A stretch of 64,000 bases of DNA from Gymnothorax reevesii. Taxonomy: Eukaryota; Chordata; Actinopteri; Anguilliformes; Muraenidae. Below are positions 18,141-32,500 of this stretch, piece after piece. The DNA lies in the NCBI GenBank assembly GCA_029721435.1, contig CM056581.1, positions 69,922,712-69,986,711 on the forward strand, written 5' to 3'. Below the pieces are notes generated by a model. The model had not been told where the DNA came from. It worked only from the letters and a program-made list of their open reading frames with translations, and searched no databases. Both the position numbers and the translations under genes were made by a program. How positions within the stretch are numbered: position 1 is the first letter of the stretch; each line of letters opens with the position of its first letter.

Positions 18141-20589
18141 AGTGAAAATTCACTCATGTTTGTCACTTTCCCACTGATTTACACACAGAATGAAAATTTT
18201 TGACACGCAGAAGTTAAAAAAAAGAAAGTTTTTAAAAAAGTGTATATCTTCACTACAGAGACTCATATTCACTTCCAATAGGCCATAAAAACACATTGGA
18301 AAAATGGATGGCATATATGCAGTGCAACAGTGATCTGAAGCATTTCCCAGGCCAGATACACGCAGAGATTCACATTCTGAGCTTACAACCTCAAAGAAGC
18401 GTGTTTTCATGAAAGAGCGTATGGAGACAATATCAGCGCTCTAGCTCGCTTCCTTAAGAAGATAGCAGCCAATTCACTCCTATTTAGTCATACAGTGAAA
18501 TTTCACTCATGTTTGTCACTTTCCCACTGATTTACACACGGATTGAAACTTTTTGACAAGCAGAAGTAAAAAAAAAGAAAGTTTATAAAAAAGTGCATAT
18601 CTTCACTTCAGAGACTCATATTCACTTCCAATAGGCCATACAAGCAAATTGGACAAATTGCTGCCATATATGCAGTGCACAGTGATCTGAAGCATTTCCC
18701 AGCCCAGATGCACGAACAGATTCACTTTCTGAGCTTAAAACCTAGAAGAAGCGTGTTTTCATGAAAGAGCGTATGGAGACAATATCAGCGCTCTAGCTCG
18801 CTTCCTTAAGAAGATAGCAGCCAATTCACTCCTATTTAGTCATACAGTGAAAATTCACTCATGTTTGTCACTTTCCCACTGATTTACACACAGAATGAAA
18901 ATTTTTGACATGCAAAAGTTAAAAAAAAGAAAGTTTTTAAAAAAGTGTATATCTTCACTACAGAGACTCATATTCACTTCCAATAGGCCATAAAAACACA
19001 TTGGAAAAATGGATGGCATATATGCAGTGCAACAGTGATCTGAAGCATTTCCCAGGCCAGATACACGCAGAGATTCACATTCTGAGCTTAAAACCTCAAA
19101 GAAGCGTGTTTTCATGAAAGAGCGTATGGAGACAATATCAGCGCTCTAGCTCGCTTCCTTAAGAAGATAGCAGCCAATTCACTCCTATTTAGTCATACAG
19201 TGAAAATTCACTCATGTTTGTCACTTTCCCACTGATTTACACACAGAATGAAAATTTTTGACATGCAGAAGTTAAAAAAAAGAAAGTTTTTAAAAAAGTG
19301 TATATCTTCACTACAGAGACTCATATTCACTTCCAATAGGCCATAAAAACACATTGGAAAAATGGATGGCATATATGCAGTGCAACAGTGATCTGAAGCA
19401 TTTCCCAGGCCAGATACACGCAGAGATTCACATTCTGAGCTTAGAACCTCAAAGAAGCGTGTTTTCATGAAAGAGCGTATGGAGACAATATCAGCGCTCT
19501 AGCTCGCTTCCTTAAGAAGATAGAAGCCAATTCACTCCTATTTAGTCATACAGTGAAAATTCACTCATGTTTGTCACTTTCCCACTGATTTACACACAGA
19601 ATGAAAATTTTTGACATGCAGAAGTTAAAAAAAAGAAAGTTTTTAAAAAAGTGTATATCTTCACTACAGAGACTCATATTCACTTCCAATAGGCCATAAA
19701 AACACATTGGAAAAATGGATGGCATATATGCAGTGCAACAGTGATCTGAAGCATTTCCCAGGCCAGATACACGCAGAGATTCACATTCTGAGCTTAAAAC
19801 CTCAAAGAAGCGTGTTTTCATGAAAGAGCGTATGGAGACAATATCAGCGCTCTAGCTCGCTTCCTTAAAAAGATAGAAGCCAATTCACTCCTATTTAGTC
19901 ATACAGTGAAAATTCACTCATGTTTGTCACTTTCCCACTGATTTACACACAGAATGAAAATTTTTGACACGCAGAAGTTAAAAAAAAGAAAGTTTTTAAA
20001 AAAGTGTATATCTTCACTACAGAGACTCATATTCACTTCCAATAGGCCATAAAAACACATTGGAAAAATGGATGGCATATATGCAGTGCAACAGTGATCT
20101 GAAGCATTTCCCAGGCCAGATACACGCAGAGATTCACATTCTGAGCTTAAAACCTCAAAGAAGCGTGTTTTCATGAAAGAACGTATGGAGACAATATCAG
20201 CGCTCTAGCTCGCTTCCTTAAGAAGATAGCAGCCAATTCACTCCTATTTAGTCATACAGTGAAAATTCACTCATGTTTGTCACTTTCCCACTGATTTACA
20301 CACGGATTGAAACTTTTTGACAAGCAGAAGTAAAAAAAAAGAAAGTTTTTAAAAAAGTGCATATCTTCACTTCAGAGACTCATATTCACTTCCAATAGGC
20401 CATACAAGCAAATTGGACAAATTGCTGCCATATATGCAGTGCACAGTGATCTGAAGCATTTCCCAGCCCAGATACACGAACAGATTCACTTTCTGAGCTT
20501 AAAACCTAGAAGAAGCGTGTTTTCATGAAAGAGCGTATGGAGACAATATCAGCGCTCTAGCTCGCTTCCTTAAGAAGATAGCAGCCAAT

Positions 20590-23500
20590 TCACTCCTATT
20601 TAGTCATACAGTGAAAATTCACTCATGTTTGTCACTTTCCCACTGATTTACACACAGAATGAAAATTTTTGACATAAAGAAGTTAAAAAAAAGAAAGTTT
20701 TTAAAAAAGTGTATATCTTCACTACAGAGACTAATATTCACTTCCAATAGGCCATACAAGCACATTGGAAAAATTGGTGGCATATATGCAGTGCAACAGA
20801 GATCTGAAGCATTTCCCAGTCCAGATACACGCAGAGATTCACATTCTGAGCTTAAAACCTCAAAGAAGCGTGTTTTCATGAAAGAGCGTATGGAGACAAT
20901 ATCAGCGCTCTAGCTCGCTTCCCTAAGAAGATAGCAGCCAATTCACTCCTATTTAGTCATACAGTGAAAATTCACTCATGTTTGTCACTTTCCCACTGAT
21001 TTACACACAGAATGAAAATTTTTGACATGCAGAAGTTAAAAAAAAGAAAGTTTTTATAAAAGTGTATATCTTCACTACAGAGACTCATATTCACTTCCAA
21101 TAGGCCATAAAAACACATTGGAAAAATGGATGGCATATATGCAGTGCAACAGTGATCTGAAGCATTTCCCAGGCCAGATACACGCAGAGATTCACATTCT
21201 GAGCTTAAATCCTCAAAGAAGCGTGTTTTCATGAAAGAGCGTATGGAGACAATATCAGCGCTCTAGCTCGCTTCCTTAAGAAGATAGAAGCCAATTCACT
21301 CCTATTTAGTCATACAGTGAAAATTCACTCATGTTTGTCACTTTCCCACTGATTTACACACAGAATGAAAATTTTTGACATGCAGAAGTTAAAAAAAAGA
21401 AAGTTTTTAAAAAAGTGTATATCTTCACTACAGAGACTCATATTCACTTCCAATAGGCCATAAAAACACATTGGAAAAATGGATGGCATATATGCAGTGC
21501 AACAGTGATCTGAAGCATTTCCCAGGCCAGATACACGCAGAGATTCACATTCTGAGCTTAAAACCTCAAAGAAGCGTGTTTTCATGAAAGAGCGTATGGA
21601 GACAATATCAGCGCTCTAGCTCGCTTCCTTAAGAAGATAGAGGCCAATTCACTCCTATTTAGTCATACAGTGAAAATTCACTCATGTTTGTCACTTTCCC
21701 ACTGATTTACACACAGAATGAAAATTTTTGACACGCAGAAGTTAAAAAAAAGAAAGTTTTTAAAAAAGTGTATATCTTCACTACAGAGACTCATATTCAC
21801 TTCCAATAGGCCATAAAAACACATTGGAAAAATGGATGGCATATATGCAGTGCAACAGTGATCTGAAGCATTTCCCAGGCCAGATAAACGCAGAGATTCA
21901 CATTCTGAGCTTAAAACCTCAAAGAAGCGTGTTTTCATGAAAGAGCGTATGGAGACAATATCAGCGCTCTAGCTCGCTTCCTTAAGAAGATAGCAGCCAA
22001 TTCACTCCTATTTAGTCATACAGTGAAAATTCACTCATTTTTGTCACTTCCCCACTGATTTACACACGGATTGAAACTTTTTGACAAGCAGAAGTAAAAA
22101 AAAAGAAAGTTTTTAAAAAGGTGCATATCTTCACTTCAGAGACTCATATTCACTTCCAATAGGCCATACAAGCAAATTGGACAAATTGCTGCCATATATG
22201 CAGTGCACAGTGATCTGAAGCATTTCCCAGCCCAGATACACGAACAGATTCACTTTCTGAGCTTAAAACCTAGAAGAAGCGTGTTTTCATGAAAGAGCGT
22301 ATGGAGACAATATCAGCGCTCTAGCTCGCTTCCTTAAGAAGATAGCAGCCAATTCACTCCTATTTAGTCATACAGTGAAAATTCACTCATGTTTGTCACT
22401 TTCCCACTGATTTACACACAGAATGAAAATTTTTGACATGCAGAAGTTAAAAAAAAGAAAGTTTTTAAAAAAGTGTATATCTTCACTTCAGAGACTAATA
22501 TTCACTTCCAATAGGCCATACAAGCACATTGGAAAAATTGGTGGCATATATGCAGTGCAACAGAGATCTGAAGCATTTCCCAGGCCAGATACACGCAGAG
22601 ATTCACATTCTGAGCTTAAAACCTCAAAGAAGCGTGTTTTCATGAAAGAGCGTATGGAGACAATATCAGCGCTCTAGGTCGCTTCCTTAAGAAGACAGCA
22701 GCCAATTCACTCCTATTTAGTCATACAGTGAAAATTCACTCATGTTTGTCACTTTCCCACTGATTTACACACAGAATGAAAATTTTTGACATGCAGAAGT
22801 TAAAAAAAAGAAAGTTTTTAAAAAAGTGTATATCTTCACTACAGAGACTCATATTCACTTCCAATAGGCCATAAAAACACATTGGAAAAATGGATGGCAT
22901 ATATGCAGTGCAACAGTGATCTGAAGCATTTCCCAGGCCAGATACACGCAGAGATTCACATTCTGAGCTTAAAACCTCAAAGAAGCGTGTTTTCATGAAA
23001 GAGCGTATGGAGACAATATCAGCGCTCTAGCTCGCTTCCTTAAGAAGATAGCAGCCAATTCACTCCTATTTAGTCATACAGTGAAAATTCACTCATGTTT
23101 GTCACTTTCCCACTGATTTACACACGGATTGAAACTTTTTGACAAGCAGAAGTAAAAAAAAGAAAGTTTTTAAAAAAGTGCATATCTTCACTTCAGAGAC
23201 TCATATTCACTTCCAATAGGCCATACAAGCAAATTGGACAAATTGCTGCCATATATGCAGTGCACAGTGATCTGAAGCATTTCCCAGCCCAGATACACGA
23301 ACAGATTCACTTTCTGAGCTTAAAACCTAGAAGAAGCGTGTTTTCATGAAAGAGCGTATGGAGACAATATCAGCGCTCTAGCTCGCTTCCTTAAGAAGAT
23401 AGCAGCCAATTCACTCCTATTTAGTCATACAGTGAAAATTCACTCATGTTTGTCACTTTCCCACTGATTTACACACAGAATGAAAATTTTTGACATGCAG

Positions 23501-26500
23501 AAGTTAAAAAAAAGAAAGTTTTTAAAAAAGTGTATATCTTCACTTCAGAGACTAATATTCACTTCCAATAGGCCATACAAGCACATTGGAAAAATTGGTG
23601 GCATATATGCAGTGCAACAGAGATCTGAAGCATTTCCCAGGCCAGATACACGCAGAGATTCACATTCTGAGCTTAAAACCTCAAAGAAGCGTGTTTTCAT
23701 GAAAGAGCGTATGGAGACAATATCAGCGCTCTAGCTCGCTTCCCTAAGAAGATAGCAGCCAATTCACTCCTATTTAGTCATACAGTGAAAATTCACTCAC
23801 GTTTGTCACTTTCCCACTGATTTACACACAGAATGAAAATTTTTGACATGCAGAAGTTAAAAAAAAGAAAGTTTTTAAAAAAGTGTATATCTTCACTACA
23901 GAGACTCATATTCACTTCCAATAGGCCATAAAAACACATTGGAAAAATGGATGGCATATATGCAGTGCAACAGTGATCTGAAGCATTTCCCAGGCCAGAT
24001 ACACGCAGAGATTCACATTCTGAGCTTAAAACCTCAAAGAAGCGTGTTTTCATGAAAGAGCGTATGGAGACAATATCAGCGCTCTAGCTCGCTTCCTTAA
24101 GAAGATAGAAGCCAATTCACTCCTATTTAGTCATACAGTGAAAATTCACTCATGTTTGTCACTTTCCCACTGATTTACACACAGAATGAAAATTTTTGAC
24201 ATGCAGAAGTTAAAAAAAAGAAAGTTTTTAAAAAAGTGTATATCTTCACTACAGAGACTCATATTCACTTCCAATAGGCCATAAAAACACATTGGAAAAA
24301 TGGATGGCATATATGCAGTGCAACAGTGATCTGAAGCATTTCCCAGGCCAGATACACGCAGAGATTCACATTCTGAGCTTAAAACCTCAAAGAAGCGTGT
24401 TTTCATGAAAGAGCGTATGGAGACAATATCAGCGCTCTAGCTCGCTTCCTTAAGAAGATAGAAGCCAATTCACTCCTATTTAGTCATACAGTGAAAATTC
24501 ACTCATGTTTGTCACTTTCCCACTGATTTACACACAGAATGAAAATTTTTGACACGCAGAAGTTAAAAAAAAGAAAGTTTTTAAAAAAGTGTATATCTTC
24601 ACTACAGAGACTCATATTCACTTCCAATAGGCCATAAAAACACATTGGAAAAATGGATGGCATATATGCAGTGCAACAGTGATCTGAAGCATTTCCCAGG
24701 CCAGATACACGCAGAGATTCACATTCTGAGCTTAAAACCTCAAGAAGCGTGTTTTCATGAAAGAGCGTATGGAGACAATATCAGCGCTCTAGCTCGCTTC
24801 CTTAAGAAGATAGCAGCCAATTCACTCCTATTTCGTCATACAGTGAAAATTCACTCATTTTTGTCACTTTCCCACTGATTTACACACGGATTGAAACTTT
24901 TTGACAAGCAGAAGTAAAATAAAAGAAAGTTTTTAAAAAAGTGCATATCTTCACTTCAGAGACTCATATTCACTTCCAATAGGCCATACAAGCAAATTGG
25001 ACAAATTGCTGCCATATATGCAGTGCACAGTGATCTGAAGCATTTCCCAGCCCAGATACACGAACAGATTCACTTTCTGAGCTTAAAACCTAGAAGAAGC
25101 GTGTTTTCATGAAAGAGCGTATGGAGACAATATCAGCGCTCTAGCTCGCTTCCTTAAGAAGATAGCAGCCAATTCACTCCTATTTAGTCATACAGTGAAA
25201 ATTCACTCATGTTTGTCACTTTCCCACTGATTTACACACGGATTGAAACTTTTTGACAAGCAGAAGTAAAAAAAAGAAAGTTTTTAAAAAAGTGCATATC
25301 TTCACTTCAGAGACTCATATTCACTTCCAATAGGCCATACAAGCAAATTGGACAAATTGCTGCCATATATGCAGTGCACAGTGATCTGAAGCATTTCCCA
25401 GCCCAGATACACGAACAGATTCACATTCTGAGCTTAAAACCTCAAAGAAGCGTGTTTTCATGAAAGAGCGTATGGAGACAATATCAGCGCTCTAGCTCGC
25501 TTCCCTAAGAAGATAGCAGCCAATTCACTCCTATTTAGTCATACAGTGAAAATTCACTCATGTTTGTCACTTTCCCACTGATTTACACACAGAATGAAAA
25601 TTTTTGACATGCAGAAGTTAAAAAAAAAGAAAGTTTTTAAAAAAGTGTATATCTTCACTACAGAGACTCATATTCACTTCCAATAGGCCATAAAAACACA
25701 TTGGAAAAATGGATGGCATATATGCAGTGCAACAGTGATCTGAAGCATTTCCCAGGCCAGATACACGCAGAGATTCACATTCTGAGCTTAAAACCTCAAA
25801 GAAGCGTGTTTTCATGAAAGAGCGTATGGAGACAATATCAGCGCTCTAGCTCGCTTCCTTAAGAAGATAGCAGCCAATTCACTCCTATTTAGTCATACAG
25901 TGAAAATTCACTCATGTTTGTCACTTTCCCACTGATTTACACACGGATTGAAACTTTTTGACAAGCAGAAGTAAAAAAAAAGAAAGTTTTTAAAAAAGTG
26001 CATATCTTCACTTCAGAGACTCATATTCACTTCCAATAGGCCATACAAGCAAATTGGACAAATTGCTGCCATATATGCAGTGCACAGTGATCTGAAGCAT
26101 TTCCCAGCCCAGATACACGAACAGATTCACTTTCTGAGCTTAAAACCTCAAAGAAGCGTGTTTTCATGAAAGAGCGTATGGAGACAATATCAGCGCTCTA
26201 GCTCGCTTCCCGAAGAAGATAGCAGCCAATTCACTCCTATTTAGTCATACAGTGAAAATTCACTCATGTTTGTCACTTTCCCACTGATTTACACACAGAA
26301 TGAAAATTTTTGACATGCAGAAGTTAAAAAAAAGAAAGTTTTTAAAAAAGTGTATATCTTCACTACAGAGACTCATATTCACTTCCAATAGGCCATAAAA
26401 ACACATTGGAAAAATGGATGGCATATATGCAGTGCAACAGTGATCTGAAGCATTTCCCAGGCCAGATACACGCAGAGATTCACATTCTGAGCTTAAAACC

Positions 26501-29500
26501 TCAAAGAAGCGTGTTTTCATGAAAGAGCGTATGGAGACAATATCAGCGCTCTAGCTCGCTTCCTTAAGAAGATAGCAGCCAATTCACTCCTATTTAGTCA
26601 TACAGTGAAAATTCACTCATGTTTGTCACTTTCCCACTGATTTACACACAGAATGAAAATTTTTGACATGCAGAAGTTAAAAAAAAGAAAGTTTTTAAAA
26701 AAGTGTATATCTTCACTACAGAGACTCATATTCACTTCCAATAGGCCATAAAAACACATTGGAAAAATGGATGGCATATATGCAGTGCAACAGTGATCTG
26801 AAGCATTTCCCAGGCCAGATACACGCAGAGATTCACATTCTGAGCTTAAAACCTCAAAGAAGCGTGTTTTCATGAAAGAGCGTATGGAGACAATATCAGC
26901 GCTCTAGCTCGCTTCCTTAAGAAGATAGCAGCCAATTCACTCCTATTTAGTCATACAGTGAAAATTCACTCATGTTTGTCACTTTCCCACTGATTTACAC
27001 ACGGATTGAAACTTTTTGACAAGCAGAAGTAAAAAAAAGAAAGTTTTTAAAAAAGTGCATATCTTCACTTCAGAGACTCATATTCACTTCCAATAGGCCA
27101 TACAAGCAAATTGGACAAATTGCTGCCATATATGCAGTGCACAGTGATCTGAAGCATTTCCCAGCCCAGATTCACGAACAGATTCACTTTCTGAGCTTAA
27201 AACCTCAAAGTAGCGTGTTTTCATGAAAGAGCGTATGGAGACAATATCAGCGCTCTAGGTCGCTTCCTTAAGAAGATAGCAGCCAATTCACTCCTATTTA
27301 GTCATACAGTGAAAATTCACTCATGTTTGTCACTTTCCCACTGATTTACACACGGATTGAAACTTTTTGACAAGCAGAAGTAAAAAAAAAGAAAGTTTTT
27401 AAAAAAGTGCATATCTTCACTTCAGAGACTCATATTCACTTCCAATAGGCCATACAAGCAAATTGGACAAATTGCTGCCATATATGCAGTGCACAGTGAT
27501 CTGAAGCATTTCCCAGCCCAGATACACGAACAGATTCACTTTCTGAGCTTAAAACCTAGAAGAAGCGTGTTTTCATGAAAGAGTGTATGGAGACAATATC
27601 AGCGCTCTAGCTCGCTTCCTTAAGAAGATAGCAGCCAATTCACTCCTATTTAGTCATACAGTGAAAATTCACTCATGTTTGTCACTTTCCCACTGATTTA
27701 CACACAGAATGAAAATTTTTGACATGCAGAAGTTAAAAAAAAGAAAGTTTTTAAAAAAGTGTATATCTTCACTTCAGAGACTAATATTCACTTCCAATAG
27801 GCCATACAAGCACATTGGAAAAATTGGTGGCATATATGCAGTGCAACAGAGATCTGAAGCATTTCCCAGGCCAGATACACGCAGAGATTCACATTCTGAG
27901 CTTAAAACCTCAAAGAAGCGTTTTTTTATGAAAGAGCGTATGGAGACAATATCAGCGCTCTAGCTCGCTTCCCTAAGAAGATAGCAGCCAATTCACTCCT
28001 ATTTAGTCATACAGTGAAAATTCACTCATGTTTGTCACTTTCCCACTGATTTACACACAGAATGAAAATTTTTGACATGCAGAAGTTAAAAAAAAGAAAG
28101 TTTTTAAAAAAGTGTATATCTTCACTACAGAGACTCATATTCACTTCCAATAGGCCATAAAAACACATTGGAAAAATGGATGGCATATATGCAGTGCAAC
28201 AGTGATCTGAAGCATTTCCCAGGCCAGATACACGCAGAGATTCACATTCTGAGCTTAAAACCTAAAAGTAGCGTGTTTTCATGAAAGAGCGTATGGAGAC
28301 AATATCAGCGCTCTAGGTTGCTTCCTTAAGAAGATAGCAGCCAATTCACTCCTATTTAGTCATACAGTGAAAATTCACTCGTTTGTCACTTTCCCACTGA
28401 TTTACACACAGAATGAAAATTTTTGACATGCAGAAGTTAAAAAAAAGAAAGTTTTTCAAAAAGTGTATATCTTCACTACAGAGACTCATATTCACTTCCA
28501 ATAGGCCATACAAGCAAATTGGACAAATTGCTGCCATATATGCAGTGCAACAGTGATCTGAAGCATTTCCCAGGCCAGATACACGAACAGATTCACTTTC
28601 TGAGCTTAAAACCTAGAAGAAGCGTGTTTTCATGAAAGAGCGTATGGAGACAATATCAGCGCTCTAGCTCGCTTCCCTAAGAAGATAGCAGCCAATTCAC
28701 TCCTATTTAGTCATACAGTGAAAATTCACTCATGTTTGTCGCTTTCCCACTGATTTACACACAGAATGAAAATTTTTGACATGCAGAAGTTAAAAAAAAG
28801 AAAGTTTTTAAAAAAGTGTATATCTTCACTACAGAGACTCATATTCACTTCCAATAGGCCATAAAAACACATTGGAAAAATGGATGGCATATATGCAGTG
28901 CAACAGTGATCTGAAGCATTTCCCAGGCCAGATACACGCAGAGATTCACATTCTGAGCTTAAAACCTCAAAGAAGCGTGTTTTCATGAAAGAGCGTATGG
29001 AGACAATATCAGCGCTCTAGGTCGCTTCCTTAAGAAGATAGCAGCCAATTCACTCCTATTTAGTCATACAGTGAAAATTCACTCATGTTTGTCACTTTCC
29101 CACTGATTTACACACAGAATGAAAATTTTTGACATAAAGAAGTTAAAAAAAAAGAAAGTTTTTAAAAAAGTGTATATCTTCACTACAGAGACTAATATTC
29201 ACTTCCAATAGGCCATACAAGCACATTGGAAAAATTGGTGGCATATATGCAGTGCAACAGAGATCTGAAGCATTTCCCAGGCCAGATACACGCAGAGATT
29301 CACATTCTGAGCTTCAAACCTCAAAGAAGCGTGTTTTCATGAAAGAGCGTATGGAGACAATATCAGCGCTCTAGCTCGCTTCCCTAAGAAGATAGCAGCC
29401 AATTCACTCCTATTTAGTCATACAGTGAAAATTCACTCATGTTTGTCACTTTCCCACTGATTTACACACAGAATGAAAATTTTTGACATGCAGAAGTTAA

Positions 29501-32500
29501 AAAAAAGAAAGTTTTTATAAAAGTGTATATCTTCACTACAGAGACTCATATTCACTTCCAATAGGCCATAAAAACACATTGGAAAAATGGATGGCATATA
29601 TGCAGTGCAACAGTGATCTGAAGCATTTCCCAGGCCAGATACACGCAGAGATTCACATTCTGAGCTTAAATCCTCAAAGAAGCGTGTTTTCATGAAAGAG
29701 CGTATGGAGACAATATCAGCGCTCTAGCTCGCTTCCTTAAGAAGATAGAAGCCAATTCACTCCTATTTAGTCATACAGTGAAAATTCACTCATGTTTGTC
29801 ACTTTCCCACTGATTTACACACAGAATGAAAATTTTTGACATGCAGAAGTTAAAAAAAAGAAAGTTTTTAAAAAAGTGTATATCTTCACTACAGAGACTC
29901 ATATTCACTTCCAATAGGCCATAAAAACACATTGGAAAAATGGATGGCATATATGCAGTGCAACAGTGATCTGAAGCATTTCCCAGGCCAGATACACGCA
30001 GAGATTCACATTCTGAGCTTAAAACCTCAAAGAAGCGTGTTTTCATGAAAGAGCGTATGGAGACAATATCAGCGCTCTAGCTCGCTTCCTTAAGAAGATA
30101 GAGGCCAATTCACTCCTATTTAGTCATACAGTGAAAATTCACTCATGTTTGTCACTTTCCCACTGATTTACACACAGAATGAAAATTTTTGACACGCAGA
30201 AGTTAAAAAAAAGAAAGTTTTTAAAAAAGTGTATATCTTCACTACAGAGACTCATATTCACTTCCAATAGGCCATAAAAACACATTGGAAAAATGGATGG
30301 CATATATGCAGTGCAACAGTGATCTGAAGCATTTCCCAGGCCAGATAAACGCAGAGATTCACATTCTGAGCTTAAAACCTCAAAGAAGCGTGTTTTCATG
30401 AAAGAGCGTATGGAGACAATATCAGCGCTCTAGCTCGCTTCCTTAAGAAGATAGCAGCCAATTCACTCCTATTTAGTCATACAGTGAAAATTCACTCATT
30501 TTTGTCACTTTCCCACTGATTTACACACGGATTGAAACTTTTTGACAAGCAGAAGTAAAAAAAAAGAAAGTTTTTAAAAAGGTGCATATCTTCACTTCAG
30601 AGACTCATATTCACTTCCAATAGGCCATACAAGCAAATTGGACAAATTGCTGCCATATATGCAGTGCACAGTGATCTGAAGCATTTCCCAGCCCAGATAC
30701 ACGAACAGATTCACTTTCTGAGCTTAAAACCTAGAAGAAGCGTGTTTTCATGAAAGAGCGTATGGAGACAATATCAGCGCTCTAGCTCGCTTCCTTAAGA
30801 AGATAGCAGCCAATTCACTCCTATTTAGTCATACAGTGAAAATTCACTCATGTTTGTCACTTTCCCACTGATTTACACACAGAATGAAAATTTTTGACAT
30901 GCAGAAGTTAAAAAAAAGAAAGTTTTTAAAAAAGTGTATATCTTCACTTCAGAGACTAATATTCACTTCCAATAGGCCATACAAGCACATTGGAAAAATT
31001 GGTGGCATATATGCAGTGCAACAGAGATCTGAAGCATTTCCCAGGCCAGATACACGCAGAGATTCACATTCTGAGCTTAAAACCTCAAAGAAGCGTGTTT
31101 TCATGAAAGAGCGTATGGAGACAATATCAGCGCTCTAGGTCGCTTCCTTAAGAAGACAGCAGCCAATTCACTCCTATTTAGTCATACAGTGAAAATTCAC
31201 TCATGTTTGTCACTTTCCCACTGATTTACACACAGAATGAAAATTTTTGACATGCAGAAGTTAAAAAAAAGAAAGTTTTTAAAAAAGTGTATATCTTCAC
31301 TACAGAGACTCATATTCACTTCCAATAGGCCATAAAAACACATTGGAAAAATGGATGGCATATATGCAGTGCAACAGTGATCTGAAGCATTTCCCAGGCC
31401 AGATACACGCAGAGATTCACATTCTGAGCTTAAAACCTCAAAGAAGCGTGTTTTCATGAAAGAGCGTATGGAGACAATATCAGCGCTCTAGCTCGCTTCC
31501 TTAAGAAGATAGCAGCCAATTCACTCCTATTTAGTCATACAGTGAAAATTCACTCATGTTTGTCACTTTCCCACTGATTTACACACGGATTGAAACTTTT
31601 TGACAAGCAGAAGTAAAAAAAAGAAAGTTTTTAAAAAAGTGCATATCTTCACTTCAGAGACTCATATTCACTTCCAATAGGCCATACAAGCAAATTGGAC
31701 AAATTGCTGCCATATATGCAGTGCACAGTGATCTGAAGCATTTCCCAGCCCAGATACACGAACAGATTCACTTTCTGAGCTTAAAACCTAGAAGAAGCGT
31801 GTTTTCATGAAAGAGCGTATGGAGACAATATCAGCGCTCTAGCTCGCTTCCTTAAGAAGATAGCAGCCAATTCACTCCTATTTAGTCATACAGTGAAAAT
31901 TCACTCATGTTTGTCACTTTCCCACTGATTTACACACAGAATGAAAATTTTTGACATGCAGAAGTTAAAAAAAAGAAAGTTTTTAAAAAAGTGTATATCT
32001 TCACTTCAGAGACTAATATTCACTTCCAATAGGCCATACAAGCACATTGGAAAAATTGGTGGCATATATGCAGTGCAACAGAGATCTGAAGCATTTCCCA
32101 GGCCAGATACACGCAGAGATTCACATTCTGAGCTTAAAACCTCAAAGAAGCGTGTTTTCATGAAAGAGCGTATGGAGACAATATCAGCGCTCTAGCTCGC
32201 TTCCCTAAGAAGATAGCAGCCAATTCACTCCTATTTAGTCATACAGTGAAAATTCACTCACGTTTGTCACTTTCCCACTGATTTACACACAGAATGAAAA
32301 TTTTTGACATGCAGAAGTTAAAAAAAAGAAAGTTTTTAAAAAAGTGTATATCTTCACTACAGAGACTCATATTCACTTCCAATAGGCCATAAAAACACAT
32401 TGGAAAAATGGATGGCATATATGCAGTGCAACAGTGATCTGAAGCATTTCCCAGGCCAGATACACGCAGAGATTCACATTCTGAGCTTAAAACCTCAAAG

